Positions 26,118 to 33,686 of a stretch of 34,071 bases of DNA are shown here, one piece after another. Origin of the DNA: JADKFD01 sp050250665. GTDB taxonomy: Bacteria > Pseudomonadota > Gammaproteobacteria > Xanthomonadales > SZUA-5. The position numbers and the translations under genes were made by a program. The notes under the pieces were generated by a model. It had not been told where the DNA came from and ran no database searches. It worked only from the letters and a program-made list of their open reading frames with translations. Every line of letters starts with the position of its first letter. Within the stretch, counting starts at the first letter, position 1. The stretch spans positions 1 through 34,071 of the forward strand of contig JBFWOF010000059.1 of NCBI GenBank assembly GCA_050250665.1. Reading direction: 5' to 3'.

Positions 26118-26933
26118 ATGTCGAGCAATAGCGGTGGGCGCTTGGTCTGCGTGGGCACTGGCATGCTCCTGGGCGGGCACCTCAGTCCGCGGGCACGGGT
26201 GGAGATCGAGCGGGCTGACGTGGTTCACGCGGCGGTTTCCGACGGCCTGGTTGAACTTTGGCTGCGCGAGTTGAATCCGGCCTTCCACAGCTTGCAGCCG
26301 CATTACGTCGAGGGTCGTCCGCGCACCCAGACCTATGAGGCGATGGTGCAGACGCTGCTCGATGCGGTGATCGCCGGTCAGCGCGTCTGTGGTGCCTTTT
26401 ACGGCCATCCCGGCGTCTTTGCCTGGGTCCCGCATGAAGCCGTGCGCAGGGCCCGCAGCCTGGGTTACCCGGCACGGCTGGAGCCCGGTATCTCTGCGGA
26501 AGATTGCCTTTACGCCGACCTCGGCATCGATCCGGGACGGGTCGGCTGTCAACACTACGAAGCCAGCCAGTTCATGCTGTTCCGTCGCCGCATCGATACC
26601 GGCGCCTATCTGATCCTGTGGCAGCCGGGTGTGGCTGGCGACCGCTCCACCGCCCGCTTCAGCACCGGCGCCGACTATCGGCGGCTGCTGGTGGAGGTGT
26701 TGCGCCGCGACTATCCGTCCGACCATCCGCTGACCCTTTATCGTGCGGCGACGCTGGCGCTGGAACAGCCGCGGATGACCAGGCTGCGCCTGGCTGATCT
26801 GCCCGACGCCGTGGTGACGCTGGCCGACACGCTGGTGATACCGCCGCTGACTCCGCTGCAGCCCGATCTCGAGATCAGGCAGTGCCTGGACCAGTTGGAT
26901 CTGCTGCAGCAGGCTGCCGATGATCCGTCTTGA
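26118..26933 (+). CDS. Split borosin alpha-N-methyltransferase (SonM-like)
   Basis: A 271-residue SAM-dependent enzyme of the tetrapyrrole-methylase fold. Instead of cobalamin-type features it shows the borosin pattern: GRLVCVGTGMLLGGHLSPRA at the start, YGHPGVFAWV as the SAM loop, EPGISAEDCLYADLGIDPG and YEASQFMLF. Y63, R69 and Y73 have the same spacing as the catalytic Tyr66, Arg72 and Tyr76 I recall for fungal OphMA. Borosin enzymes methylate backbone amide nitrogens of a peptide. In the split type, described for Shewanella SonM/SonA, the precursor is a separate protein, and a candidate is encoded two genes downstream. A GAGG signal lies just before ATG 26118. The end overlaps the next gene by 14 bases. 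The alternative is a general tetrapyrrole methylase, but no cobalamin or siroheme genes are nearby. Confidence 0.87.
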   Translation: MSSNSGGRLVCVGTGMLLGGHLSPRARVEIERADVVHAAVSDGLVELWLRELNPAFHSLQPHYVEGRPRTQTYEAMVQTLLDAVIAGQRVCGAFYGHPGVFAWVPHEAVRRARSLGYPARLEPGISAEDCLYADLGIDPGRVGCQHYEASQFMLFRRRIDTGAYLILWQPGVAGDRSTARFSTGADYRRLLVEVLRRDYPSDHPLTLYRAATLALEQPRMTRLRLADLPDAVVTLADTLVIPPLTPLQPDLEIRQCLDQLDLLQQAADDPS

Positions 26934-27489
26934 CGGTCTGCCGGAACTCTACGGATCGACCTCAAGGCTGCAGCTGCGACCATTGTCGCCGGCTGACGCC
27001 GCCGCATATCGCCGACTCTACCAATGCCCCCGGATCATGCGATTCATCGGTCCGGTGTTGAGCGATCACGATGCACAAACCAGCTTCGACGCGACGCTCA
27101 AGCTCCAGGAGGGCCAGAGTAATCTTCGTCACTGGCGCCTGAGAATCGCCCTCAGCCCGATCGGCGATTCCTCCTTACTCGGCCTGCTGGCGCTGGAATC
27201 GTGCCCGCGGCCGGATGCGGTCGAGCTGGGTGTGCTGCTGCATCCCGACGTGCTGGGCCGTGGACTGGCGCGGGAAGCACTCGAAGCCCTGATCCAGCGG
27301 CTCAGAAAGATCGGGATGACCCGGGCACAACTGTGCGCAGATCGCCATAATGAGCCCATGTCAGGCTTGGCCAGGCGGCTGGGATTCACCGCCGATGATC
27401 AGGCGGCTGGCAGTCATGCTCAGGTTGTCCACCGTTGCGTATACGATGGCGCCCGAGACCATCCAACTTCAGGAGACCACAGCACATGA
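26920..27489 (+). CDS. GNAT family N-acetyltransferase
   Basis: A 189-residue protein of the RimJ/RimL-like (Acetyltransf_3) type. It starts with LQLRPLSPADAAAYRRLY, has LGLLALESC and a strand with AVELGVLLHPDVLGRGLAREALEALI, in which the stretch after the beta strand (DVLGRGLA) corresponds to the acetyl-CoA pyrophosphate-binding loop, and ends its fold with LARRLGFTADD. It lies between the borosin methyltransferase and the putative precursor and overlaps both (14 bases with the first, ATGA with the second), so all three are coupled. It may acetylate the peptide, its tail or its N-terminus, or protect the producer. No direct evidence chooses between these. A general protein or antibiotic acetyltransferase caught in the operon is the alternative. 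Confidence 0.85.
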   Translation: MIRLDGLPELYGSTSRLQLRPLSPADAAAYRRLYQCPRIMRFIGPVLSDHDAQTSFDATLKLQEGQSNLRHWRLRIALSPIGDSSLLGLLALESCPRPDAVELGVLLHPDVLGRGLAREALEALIQRLRKIGMTRAQLCADRHNEPMSGLARRLGFTADDQAAGSHAQVVHRCVYDGARDHPTSGDHST

Positions 27490-27779
27490 ATCAGACCCTG
27501 GCATTTCTCGAGTCTCTGGGCGCTCAGGCCGAACTGGCTGGTGATGGCCCGGCGCTGCGGGCCGCCGCCCAGGCCGCGCATCTCTCGCCTGAGCTGGTGG
27601 AAGCGCTGGCCAGCCGTGATCGCGCGCGCCTGGAAGCCCTGCTGGGCGCTGGCAGCAATCTGGTCTGTGCCATCTTTCCGGTTCAGCCCGACGGCGATGA
27701 GCCGGCCGAGGATGCGCCCGAGCAGGAACCAGAGCAGGAGCCGGACACGGATCGTGATGCATTCTCTGTCGCTGCCTGA
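27486..27779 (+). CDS. Putative split borosin precursor peptide (SonA-like)
   Basis: A 97-residue protein. Residues 3-55 are predicted helical and resemble the borosin binding domain of SonA: FLESLGAQAEL, then HLSPELVEALASRDRARLEALLG, matching the FxxxLGxxAxL and GLTxExxxAxxxGDxxKLxxL pattern I recall. After a GAGSN turn, residues 59-66 (LVCAIFPV) form a short hydrophobic stretch, the likely methylated core, at the same distance from the helices as the modified Leu/Ile of SonA. A very acidic, proline-rich tail (69-91) and a DAFSVAA end follow. A Cys at 61 in the core is notable. The start is ATG 27486 with AGGAG at 27471-27475; a GTG 17 codons upstream would add an implausible Arg-rich leader. 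The assignment is by pattern and context, not by search. Confidence 0.78.
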   Translation: MNQTLAFLESLGAQAELAGDGPALRAAAQAAHLSPELVEALASRDRARLEALLGAGSNLVCAIFPVQPDGDEPAEDAPEQEPEQEPDTDRDAFSVAA

Positions 27780-27802
27780 GTCCGAGTTGCCAAGGTAGGC
27801 AG

Positions 27803-29554
27803 ATGAAGCTGTTCGGCCTCTGCCTGCTTCTGATGTCGATGATGTCATCGGCGCTCGCCGCCGATGACATTGATCAGCGCCTGTTGCATGCCGACGAGAT
27901 CAAGCGCACCCAGGGCGAAGCCTTCGCCAACGAGCTCGATGCACTGGATGCAGCACAAGCGCAGCTCAGCAGCAGACAGCGCGAGTACCTGGATTATCTG
28001 CGCGGTTGGCAGGCGGCCTATCTCGGGCAATACGGCGACGCCGCCGCTCGTCTTGGAGGTTTGTTGGATCGGGCCGTCGATCCGGTCATTCGCTTCCGCA
28101 GCCGGGTTACCTTGCTCAATTCCCTGACCGTCTCGCGCCGATACGTCGAAAGTTTCGACCAGTTGAACGCGCTGCTGACGGAGCTGGATGGCATCAGCGA
28201 TCCCGGCGCCCGTGCCCAGGCATTGGGCGCGATCGCGCAGTTGCTGAATCAGGTTGCCCAATATCCCCAGAGCCTGCGCTATTCGACGAAGTTGTTGGCT
28301 GAGAGCAAACTTCCATGGGCGCGCTGCGGGGCCGCGCAGCTCGAATTCGAGGCCCGATTCAAGTCCGGCGAACTCCAGGATGTGAGCGCTCCTCTTGAGC
28401 GCTGGGCCGATGAATGCTCGTTGCAGGGCGAGGCCATTTTTGCCGGTCTGTTGCGCACCTATGTGGCGCGCCTGCACCTGAAGCACAACCGTTACCCCGA
28501 GGCGATCCGCAGCCTGGAAACGCATCGGGCCGAGTTTTCGGCGACCAACTACCCGTTTCTGATCAGCGAAGTCGCCGCAATCATGGCTACCGCCCATCTG
28601 GCGCTGGGGCAGCTGGAGCAGGCGGAAGACAGCGCCCGGGATGCGATCGACAGGCTCGCTTCCGGCGTCTTTACCGAAGCGCTCACCGAGGCCTGGCGTG
28701 TACGCTACCAGGTGGCTCTGCAGCGAGGTGATCTCAAGTCTGCCGTCATTGCGCTGGAGACCTACAAGGACGTCGATCGTGCCTATCTGGATGACGTCGG
28801 TCGGCGCGCACTCGCCTTTGAAATGGCCAGGCACGAGGCCCGTGCCAAGAGTCTGCAGATCGAGAGCCTCAATCGGCAGAACGAGGTGCTGCAACTGCAG
28901 CAGCAGGTGGCCGAGAAGAATGCGCAGACAGCGCGTGTCTACATTCTGCTGCTGTTGACCGTGCTGACCTTCGCCATTTTCTGGGCGCTGCGAACCCGGC
29001 GCATGCAGCGCCATTTCCAGCAACTGGCGCAATGCGACAGTCTGACCGCCGTGTCCAGCCGGCCGCATTTCATGGATCAGGCCTCGTCGCTGCTGGATCA
29101 GCTCAGCCGCATCGGCCAGCCTGCCGCTCTGGTGGTCATCGATCTGGACTACTTCAAGAGCGTCAACGACCGTTTCGGACATGCCGCCGGGGACGATGTG
29201 CTGCAGCGGGCTGCCTTTGCCTGTGGTGAGCTGCTCGATTCGCGGCAGCTGTTCGGAAGGCTGGGCGGCGAGGAGTTCGCGATCCTGCTGCGTGGCAGCG
29301 TCAGCGATGCAGTCGAACTCGCCGAGCGCTGCCGACTGGCACTGATGGAGATCCACTTCGGACCCGCTGAGAGCCCATCGCGTCTATCCGGCAGTTTTGG
29401 TGTCGCCGGCACCGAGGCTTGCGGACACGATTTGCGGCGTCTGATGACCGATGCTGATACCGCGCTCTACGAGGCCAAGCGCAAGGGCCGCAACCGGGTG
29501 GTTTGCCATGTGCCGGCGCTGGACCAGATGAACGGCGTTCGCGCCATCGCCTGA
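27803..29554 (+). CDS. TPR-type sensor diguanylate cyclase (GGDEF)
   Basis: A 583-residue protein. A signal peptide (MKLFGLCLLLMSMMSSALAA) is followed by a helical, TPR-like periplasmic region to about 370, one transmembrane helix at about 379-398 (VYILLLLTVLTFAIFWAL), and a cytoplasmic GGDEF domain with the active-site variant GGEEF at 488-492. It should make cyclic di-GMP in response to a periplasmic signal. The four residues where the inhibitory RxxD site would sit read DSRQ, so product inhibition is probably lacking. The start ATG 27803 follows caaggtaggcag. It begins only 23 bases after the precursor stop on the same strand, so it may be co-transcribed with the borosin genes. Confidence 0.92.
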   Translation: MKLFGLCLLLMSMMSSALAADDIDQRLLHADEIKRTQGEAFANELDALDAAQAQLSSRQREYLDYLRGWQAAYLGQYGDAAARLGGLLDRAVDPVIRFRSRVTLLNSLTVSRRYVESFDQLNALLTELDGISDPGARAQALGAIAQLLNQVAQYPQSLRYSTKLLAESKLPWARCGAAQLEFEARFKSGELQDVSAPLERWADECSLQGEAIFAGLLRTYVARLHLKHNRYPEAIRSLETHRAEFSATNYPFLISEVAAIMATAHLALGQLEQAEDSARDAIDRLASGVFTEALTEAWRVRYQVALQRGDLKSAVIALETYKDVDRAYLDDVGRRALAFEMARHEARAKSLQIESLNRQNEVLQLQQQVAEKNAQTARVYILLLLTVLTFAIFWALRTRRMQRHFQQLAQCDSLTAVSSRPHFMDQASSLLDQLSRIGQPAALVVIDLDYFKSVNDRFGHAAGDDVLQRAAFACGELLDSRQLFGRLGGEEFAILLRGSVSDAVELAERCRLALMEIHFGPAESPSRLSGSFGVAGTEACGHDLRRLMTDADTALYEAKRKGRNRVVCHVPALDQMNGVRAIA

Positions 29555-29641
29555 TCGGGACTGGTGGGTCTACCGCAAGCACGCCGGTGCCTGTGAGGAA
29601 TGCAGGCTAGAATCCGCGCCACTTCGATGCGGGAACAGCGA

Positions 29642-30187
29642 ATGGCGCTCAAGGCCACTGTGTACAAGGTGGAACTGCAGATCAGCGACATGGATCGGCA
29701 CTACTACGCCACTCATGCGCTCACCCTGGCGCTGCATCCCTCGGAAACCGAGCTGCGGCTGATGGTGCGTGTGCTGGCCTTCGCGCTGCTGGCCGACGAG
29801 GGGCTCAGTTTCGGTCGTGGTCTGAGTGCCGAGGATGAACCCGATTTGTGGCGGCGCTCGCTGACCGGCGACATCGAACTATGGATCGATCTTGGGCAAC
29901 CGGATGAATCCCGGGTGCGCAAGGCCTGCGGGCGCTCGCGTCAGGTGGTCGTGGTCGGTTACAGCGGCCGCGGCTTCGGGCAGTGGTGGGACAAGAACGC
30001 CGCCGGGCTGCAGCGCTGCAGCAATCTCGGCGTGCTGGAAATCCCTGCGGCCAGTGCCGAGGAACTGGTGGCGCTGTGCCAGCGCAATCTGGCGCTGCAA
30101 TGCCTGATCCAGGACGGCGAGGTGCAGGTGCTCAGCGACAGCGGCAGCGTCAGTCTGAAGCCGATCTGGCGCCGGGCGCTGCCGTGA
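29642..30187 (+). CDS. yaeQ: YaeQ family protein
   Basis: A 181-residue protein that starts MALKATVYKVELQISDMDRH and continues with HALTLALHPSETELRLMVRVLAFAL, the distinctive YaeQ start. Later motifs WIDLGQPDESRVRKAC and WWDKNA are also typical. YaeQ adopts a PD-(D/E)XK-like fold; its cellular role is unclear, with old reports linking it to RfaH suppression in E. coli. The start at 29642 was chosen over an upstream ATG at 29600, because the extra leader does not resemble the family. It is single and followed by a repeat element. Confidence 0.94.
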   Translation: MALKATVYKVELQISDMDRHYYATHALTLALHPSETELRLMVRVLAFALLADEGLSFGRGLSAEDEPDLWRRSLTGDIELWIDLGQPDESRVRKACGRSRQVVVVGYSGRGFGQWWDKNAAGLQRCSNLGVLEIPAASAEELVALCQRNLALQCLIQDGEVQVLSDSGSVSLKPIWRRALP

Positions 30188-30231
30188 GGGCAATGGCTGG
30201 CCGTAGCTGTGGGGCAATGGCGGTCCGTACC

Positions 30232-30359
30232 TGTGGGAGCGGGCTCTGCCCGCGAACAGTGCCTGGGACGGCCGAGTCATTCGACTATGGGGTCGGGCTC
30301 TGCCCGCGATGCTCTCGGGTCGTGGAATCAGAGCATCGCGGGCAGAGCCCGCTCCCACA
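30232..30359. repeat. REP-type inverted repeats forming a long hairpin
   Basis: tgtgggagcgggctctgcccgcga at 30232-30255 is the exact inverse of 30336-30359 (24 bases). Inside it, gggctctgcccgcgatgctc at 30295-30314 pairs perfectly with 30331-30350 around a 16-base loop. Either hairpin could terminate the yaeQ transcript or stabilise mRNA. The motif gtgggagcgggctctgcccgcga resembles REP sequences widespread in pseudomonads and xanthomonads, so this is probably a member of such a family. Confidence 0.88.
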
Positions 30360-30396
30360 GTGTTGCCTTCCTGTTTCCAATGATTGACCCCGGCCC

Positions 30397-31578
30397 ATGA
30401 GCACCGACGCTGATCTCATCATCATCGGTGGCGGCGCTGCCGGCCTGATGTGCGCGCTCACCGCGGGGCAGCGCGGGCGGCGGGTGCGACTGATCGAGCA
30501 TGCCAACCGCTGCGGCAAGAAGATCCTGATGTCCGGCGGTGGTCGCTGCAATTTCACCAACACCGGCACCAGCGCAGAGAATTTCATCTCGGCCAATCGC
30601 CACTACTGCAAATCGGCGCTGGCGCGCTATCGGCCGGCGGATTTCATCGCCCTGGTCGATCGCCACGGGATTGCCTGGCACGAAAAGGAGCTGGGCCAGC
30701 TGTTCTGCGATATCTCGTCCAAGCAGATCGTGGCGATGTTGCTGCAGGAATGTGCCGATGCCGGTGTGCAGATCGAGGTTGGCTGCAGCATCAGCGAGGT
30801 GACCAGGGTCGATGGCCACTTCCGCCTGCAGACCTCGCGCGGGCCGATGTCGGCGCCGGCGCTGGTGGTCGCCAGCGGTGGACTGTCGATCCCGAGCATG
30901 GGCGCCACCGGCTTTGGCTATGACCTGGCCCGTCAGTTTGGCCATCGCGTGCTGCCGACTCGCGCCGGACTGGTGCCCCTGACCTTGAGCGGCGTGCATC
31001 AGGAGCGTCTTCAGGACCTGAGTGGTGTGGCCTTGCCGGTGACAGCCAGTGCCAATGGCCGCAGTTTCAGCAACTCCATGCTGATCACCCACCGTGGTGT
31101 CAGCGGTCCGGCCATCCTGCAGATTTCGTCCTACTGGCAGCCCGGCGACGAGCTGCAGCTGGATCTGCTGCCGCATCAGGATGCGGTCGATCTGTTGCGC
31201 GAGATGCAACGCGAGCGCCCGGCAGCCGAGCTGCGCAGCGTGCTCGCAGAGCTGCTGCCCAAACGTTTCGCCCAGCGCCTGTGCGAACACTGGGTGGCGA
31301 GCAAGCCGATGCGCCAATACGGCGAGCGCGAGCTGCGCGGCATCGGCGAGTTGCTCAAGGCCTGGCCACTGGTGGCCAGCGGCACCGAGGGCTACCGCAC
31401 CGCCGAAGTCACGCTGGGCGGGGTCGATACCGATGAGCTGTCATCAGCGACCATGCAATCGAGGCTGATCCCCGGACTGTATTTCATCGGCGAGCTCGTC
31501 GACGTCACCGGCTGGCTGGGGGGCTACAACTTCCAGTGGGCCTGGGCCTCGGGACATGCGGCGGGCACGGCGGTGTAG
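30397..31578 (+). CDS. HI0933/YhiN family FAD-dependent oxidoreductase
   Basis: A 393-residue flavoprotein. The N-terminal Rossmann motif IIIGGGAAGLMCAL (8-21) binds FAD. It is followed by the family-typical GKKILMSGGGRCNFTN, a substrate region with GFGYDLARQFGH, and a C-terminal block including TAEVTLGGVDTDEL, GLYFIGELVDVTGWLGGYNFQWAWASG. These match the HI0933-like group, sometimes annotated as aminoacetone oxidase-like. The substrate is not established. The start ATG 30397 lies just after the REP hairpin. The gene converges with parE, with a palindromic repeat unit between them. Confidence 0.93.
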   Translation: MSTDADLIIIGGGAAGLMCALTAGQRGRRVRLIEHANRCGKKILMSGGGRCNFTNTGTSAENFISANRHYCKSALARYRPADFIALVDRHGIAWHEKELGQLFCDISSKQIVAMLLQECADAGVQIEVGCSISEVTRVDGHFRLQTSRGPMSAPALVVASGGLSIPSMGATGFGYDLARQFGHRVLPTRAGLVPLTLSGVHQERLQDLSGVALPVTASANGRSFSNSMLITHRGVSGPAILQISSYWQPGDELQLDLLPHQDAVDLLREMQRERPAAELRSVLAELLPKRFAQRLCEHWVASKPMRQYGERELRGIGELLKAWPLVASGTEGYRTAEVTLGGVDTDELSSATMQSRLIPGLYFIGELVDVTGWLGGYNFQWAWASGHAAGTAV

Positions 31579-31657
31579 CGCCGGCGCCAAGGGGAGACGT
31601 GCGGCCGTCGTAGGTCACGTTGGCCGCGTAGCGGGCTACGTGACATCGTGGGCTGAC

Positions 31658-31794
31658 CTGGGATCGCCGAGTTGCACTCGGCGCTGTAGCGCTTCGCATT
31701 TCCGCCTCTGGTAAACCTGGCAAGCCGCCGACGCACCCGGGGCCTTTCGCTTTTCCAGGCCAGAAGCATGCCGAGTACAACTCGGCGATCCCAG
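31658..31794. repeat. Single diverged unit of the 91-bp palindrome family
   Basis: The ends ctgggatcgccgagt (31658-31672) and actcggcgatcccag (31780-31794) are perfect 15-base inverses, and internal blocks (gccgagttgcactcggcgctg, ttttccaggccagaagc, gccgagtacaactcggc) match the array at 20212-20690. The spacer is about 45 bases longer than in the array. It lies between convergent genes and may serve as a two-way terminator. Upstream, gtaggtcacgttggccgcgtagcgggctacgtgac looks like part of another palindromic repeat. Confidence 0.85.
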
Positions 31795-31802
31795 CGCCGG
31801 GA

Positions 31803-33686
31803 CTACACCTGTGCCAGATCGCCCTTGGTCTCCAGCCATTCGCGGCGGTCGCCGGCGCGCTTTTTCGCCAGCAGCATGTCGAGCATGCGGTCGGTGCCGT
31901 CGTCGTCGTCGATGGTCAGCTGCACCAGGCGGCGGGTGTCGGGGTGCATGGTCGATTCGCGCAGCTGCTGCGGGTTCATTTCACCCAGGCCCTTGAAGCG
32001 GGTGACGCTGATCTGTCCCTTGATCTTGTCGCGGGCGATACGGTCCAGCAGTTCGGTCTTTTCGCTCTCGTCCAGGGCATAGAACACCTGTTTGCCGACA
32101 TCGACACGGAACAGCGGCGGCATGGCCACGAACACGTGTCCGGCCTGCACCAGACTGCGGAAATGGCGCTGGAACAAGGCCGACAGCAGGGTGGCGATAT
32201 GCAGTCCGTCGGAATCGGCGTCGGCCAGGATCACGATCTTGCCGTAGCGCAGGCCGGAAAGATCGGGCTTGCCGGGATCGAGGCCGATGGCCACGGCCAG
32301 ATCGTGGACTTCCTGTGAAGCCAGCACCGAAGTCGATTCCACTTCCCAGGTGTTCAGGATCTTGCCGCGTAGCGGCAGGATCGCCTGGAAATCGCGTTCG
32401 CGCGCCTGCTTGGCCGAGCCGCCGGCGGAATCGCCCTCGACCAGGAACAGCTCGGTGCGCGACAGATCCTGCGAGGCGCAGTCGGCCAGCTTGCCGGGCA
32501 GGGCAGGTCCGCTGGTGACCTTCTTGCGCACCACCTGCTTTTCGGTCTTGAGGCGCGCCTGGGCGCGCTCGATGGCCAGCGTGGCGATACGCTCGCCGAG
32601 CTCGGTGTGCTGGTTCAGCCACAGGCTGAAGGCGTCGTGCATCACGCCCTGGGCAAACGGTGCCGCGGTGCGCGACGACAGGCGCTCCTTGGTTTGCCCG
32701 GCAAACTGTGGATCCTGCTGCTTGAAGCTGAGCACGAAGGAGAGCCGTTCCCAGATGTCTTCCGGCGCCAGCTTGACGCCCCGCGGCAGCAGATTGCGGA
32801 ACTCGCAGAATTCGCGGATGGCATCGGTCAGGCCGGAACGGAATCCATTGACGTGGGTGCCGTGCTGGGCGGTGGGAATCAGGTTGACATAGCTTTCCTG
32901 GATCACCTCGCCGTCGGGTGTCCAGCCCAGCGCCCAGTCCGCGGCCTCGGTGGTGCGCTTGATCGAGCCGGTGAAGAGCTCGCCGGGAATGACCTCGCGA
33001 TCGGCCAGCTGGCCGTTGAGATAGTCCTTGAGGCCGTCCTCGTAGTACCAGCGCTCGGTTTCACCGGTGGCTTCATCCCACAGCGTGACCGCCAGGCCCG
33101 GGCACAGCACCGCCTTGGCGCGCAGCACGTGGCGCAGCTTGGGCATCGACAGCTTGGGGGTGTCGAAATACTTCGGATCCGGCCAGAAACGCACGCGGGT
33201 GCCGGTGTTCTTCTTGCCGACCGTGCCGATGACCTGCAGGGGCGAGGCCGGGTCGCCGTTGGCGAAGCCAATGCTGTACTCCTGGCCGTCACGCTTGATG
33301 TTCAGATCCACCCGCGTACTCAGCGCATTGACGACCGATACGCCGACGCCGTGCAGACCACCGGAGAAGTTGTAGTTCTGATTCGAGAACTTCCCGCCGG
33401 CATGCAGCCTGCACATGATCAGTTCGACGCCAGGTACGCCATGTTCCGGATGGATATCCACCGGCATGCCGCGGCCATCGTCGGTGACTTCGATGGAACC
33501 GTCGTTGTAGATGCGGATGTCGACGGTCTTGGCGAAGCCCGACAGGGCTTCGTCGACCGAATTGTCGACCACTTCCTGAACCAGATGATTGGGGCGGGTG
33601 GTGTCGGTGTACATGCCCGGCCGGCGTTTGACCGGATCCAGACCCTGCAGGACTTCGATATCGGCGGCGTTGTAGCGTGCAGTCAT
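31803..33686 (-). CDS. parE: DNA topoisomerase IV subunit B
   Basis: ATPase subunit of topoisomerase IV, which with ParC decatenates replicated chromosomes. The 627-residue protein has the GHKL ATP site (EVVDNSVDEA, DDGRGMPVDIHPEHG, GGLHGVGVSVVNAL), a transducer domain, and a TOPRIM domain with FLVEGDSAGGSAKQ and ILADADSDG binding magnesium. The C-terminal GEMNPQQLRESTM is the usual ParE/GyrB ending motif. The length is as expected for gammaproteobacterial ParE rather than GyrB, which is about 170 residues longer. The start ATG at 33686 gives MTARYNAADIEVLQGLDPVKRRPGMY, the normal N-terminus. This is the best housekeeping anchor in the window. Confidence 0.97.
   Translation of the reverse strand: MTARYNAADIEVLQGLDPVKRRPGMYTDTTRPNHLVQEVVDNSVDEALSGFAKTVDIRIYNDGSIEVTDDGRGMPVDIHPEHGVPGVELIMCRLHAGGKFSNQNYNFSGGLHGVGVSVVNALSTRVDLNIKRDGQEYSIGFANGDPASPLQVIGTVGKKNTGTRVRFWPDPKYFDTPKLSMPKLRHVLRAKAVLCPGLAVTLWDEATGETERWYYEDGLKDYLNGQLADREVIPGELFTGSIKRTTEAADWALGWTPDGEVIQESYVNLIPTAQHGTHVNGFRSGLTDAIREFCEFRNLLPRGVKLAPEDIWERLSFVLSFKQQDPQFAGQTKERLSSRTAAPFAQGVMHDAFSLWLNQHTELGERIATLAIERAQARLKTEKQVVRKKVTSGPALPGKLADCASQDLSRTELFLVEGDSAGGSAKQARERDFQAILPLRGKILNTWEVESTSVLASQEVHDLAVAIGLDPGKPDLSGLRYGKIVILADADSDGLHIATLLSALFQRHFRSLVQAGHVFVAMPPLFRVDVGKQVFYALDESEKTELLDRIARDKIKGQISVTRFKGLGEMNPQQLRESTMHPDTRRLVQLTIDDDDGTDRMLDMLLAKKRAGDRREWLETKGDLAQV

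Noticed and set aside
26118..26933. Cobalamin or siroheme biosynthesis methylase
   Set aside because: The fold is shared, but the Y63/R69/Y73 spacing, the downstream SonA-like protein and the absence of tetrapyrrole genes favour a borosin enzyme.
27845..29356. 503-residue minus-strand open frame
   Set aside because: It is antisense to the GGDEF gene and lacks any domain.
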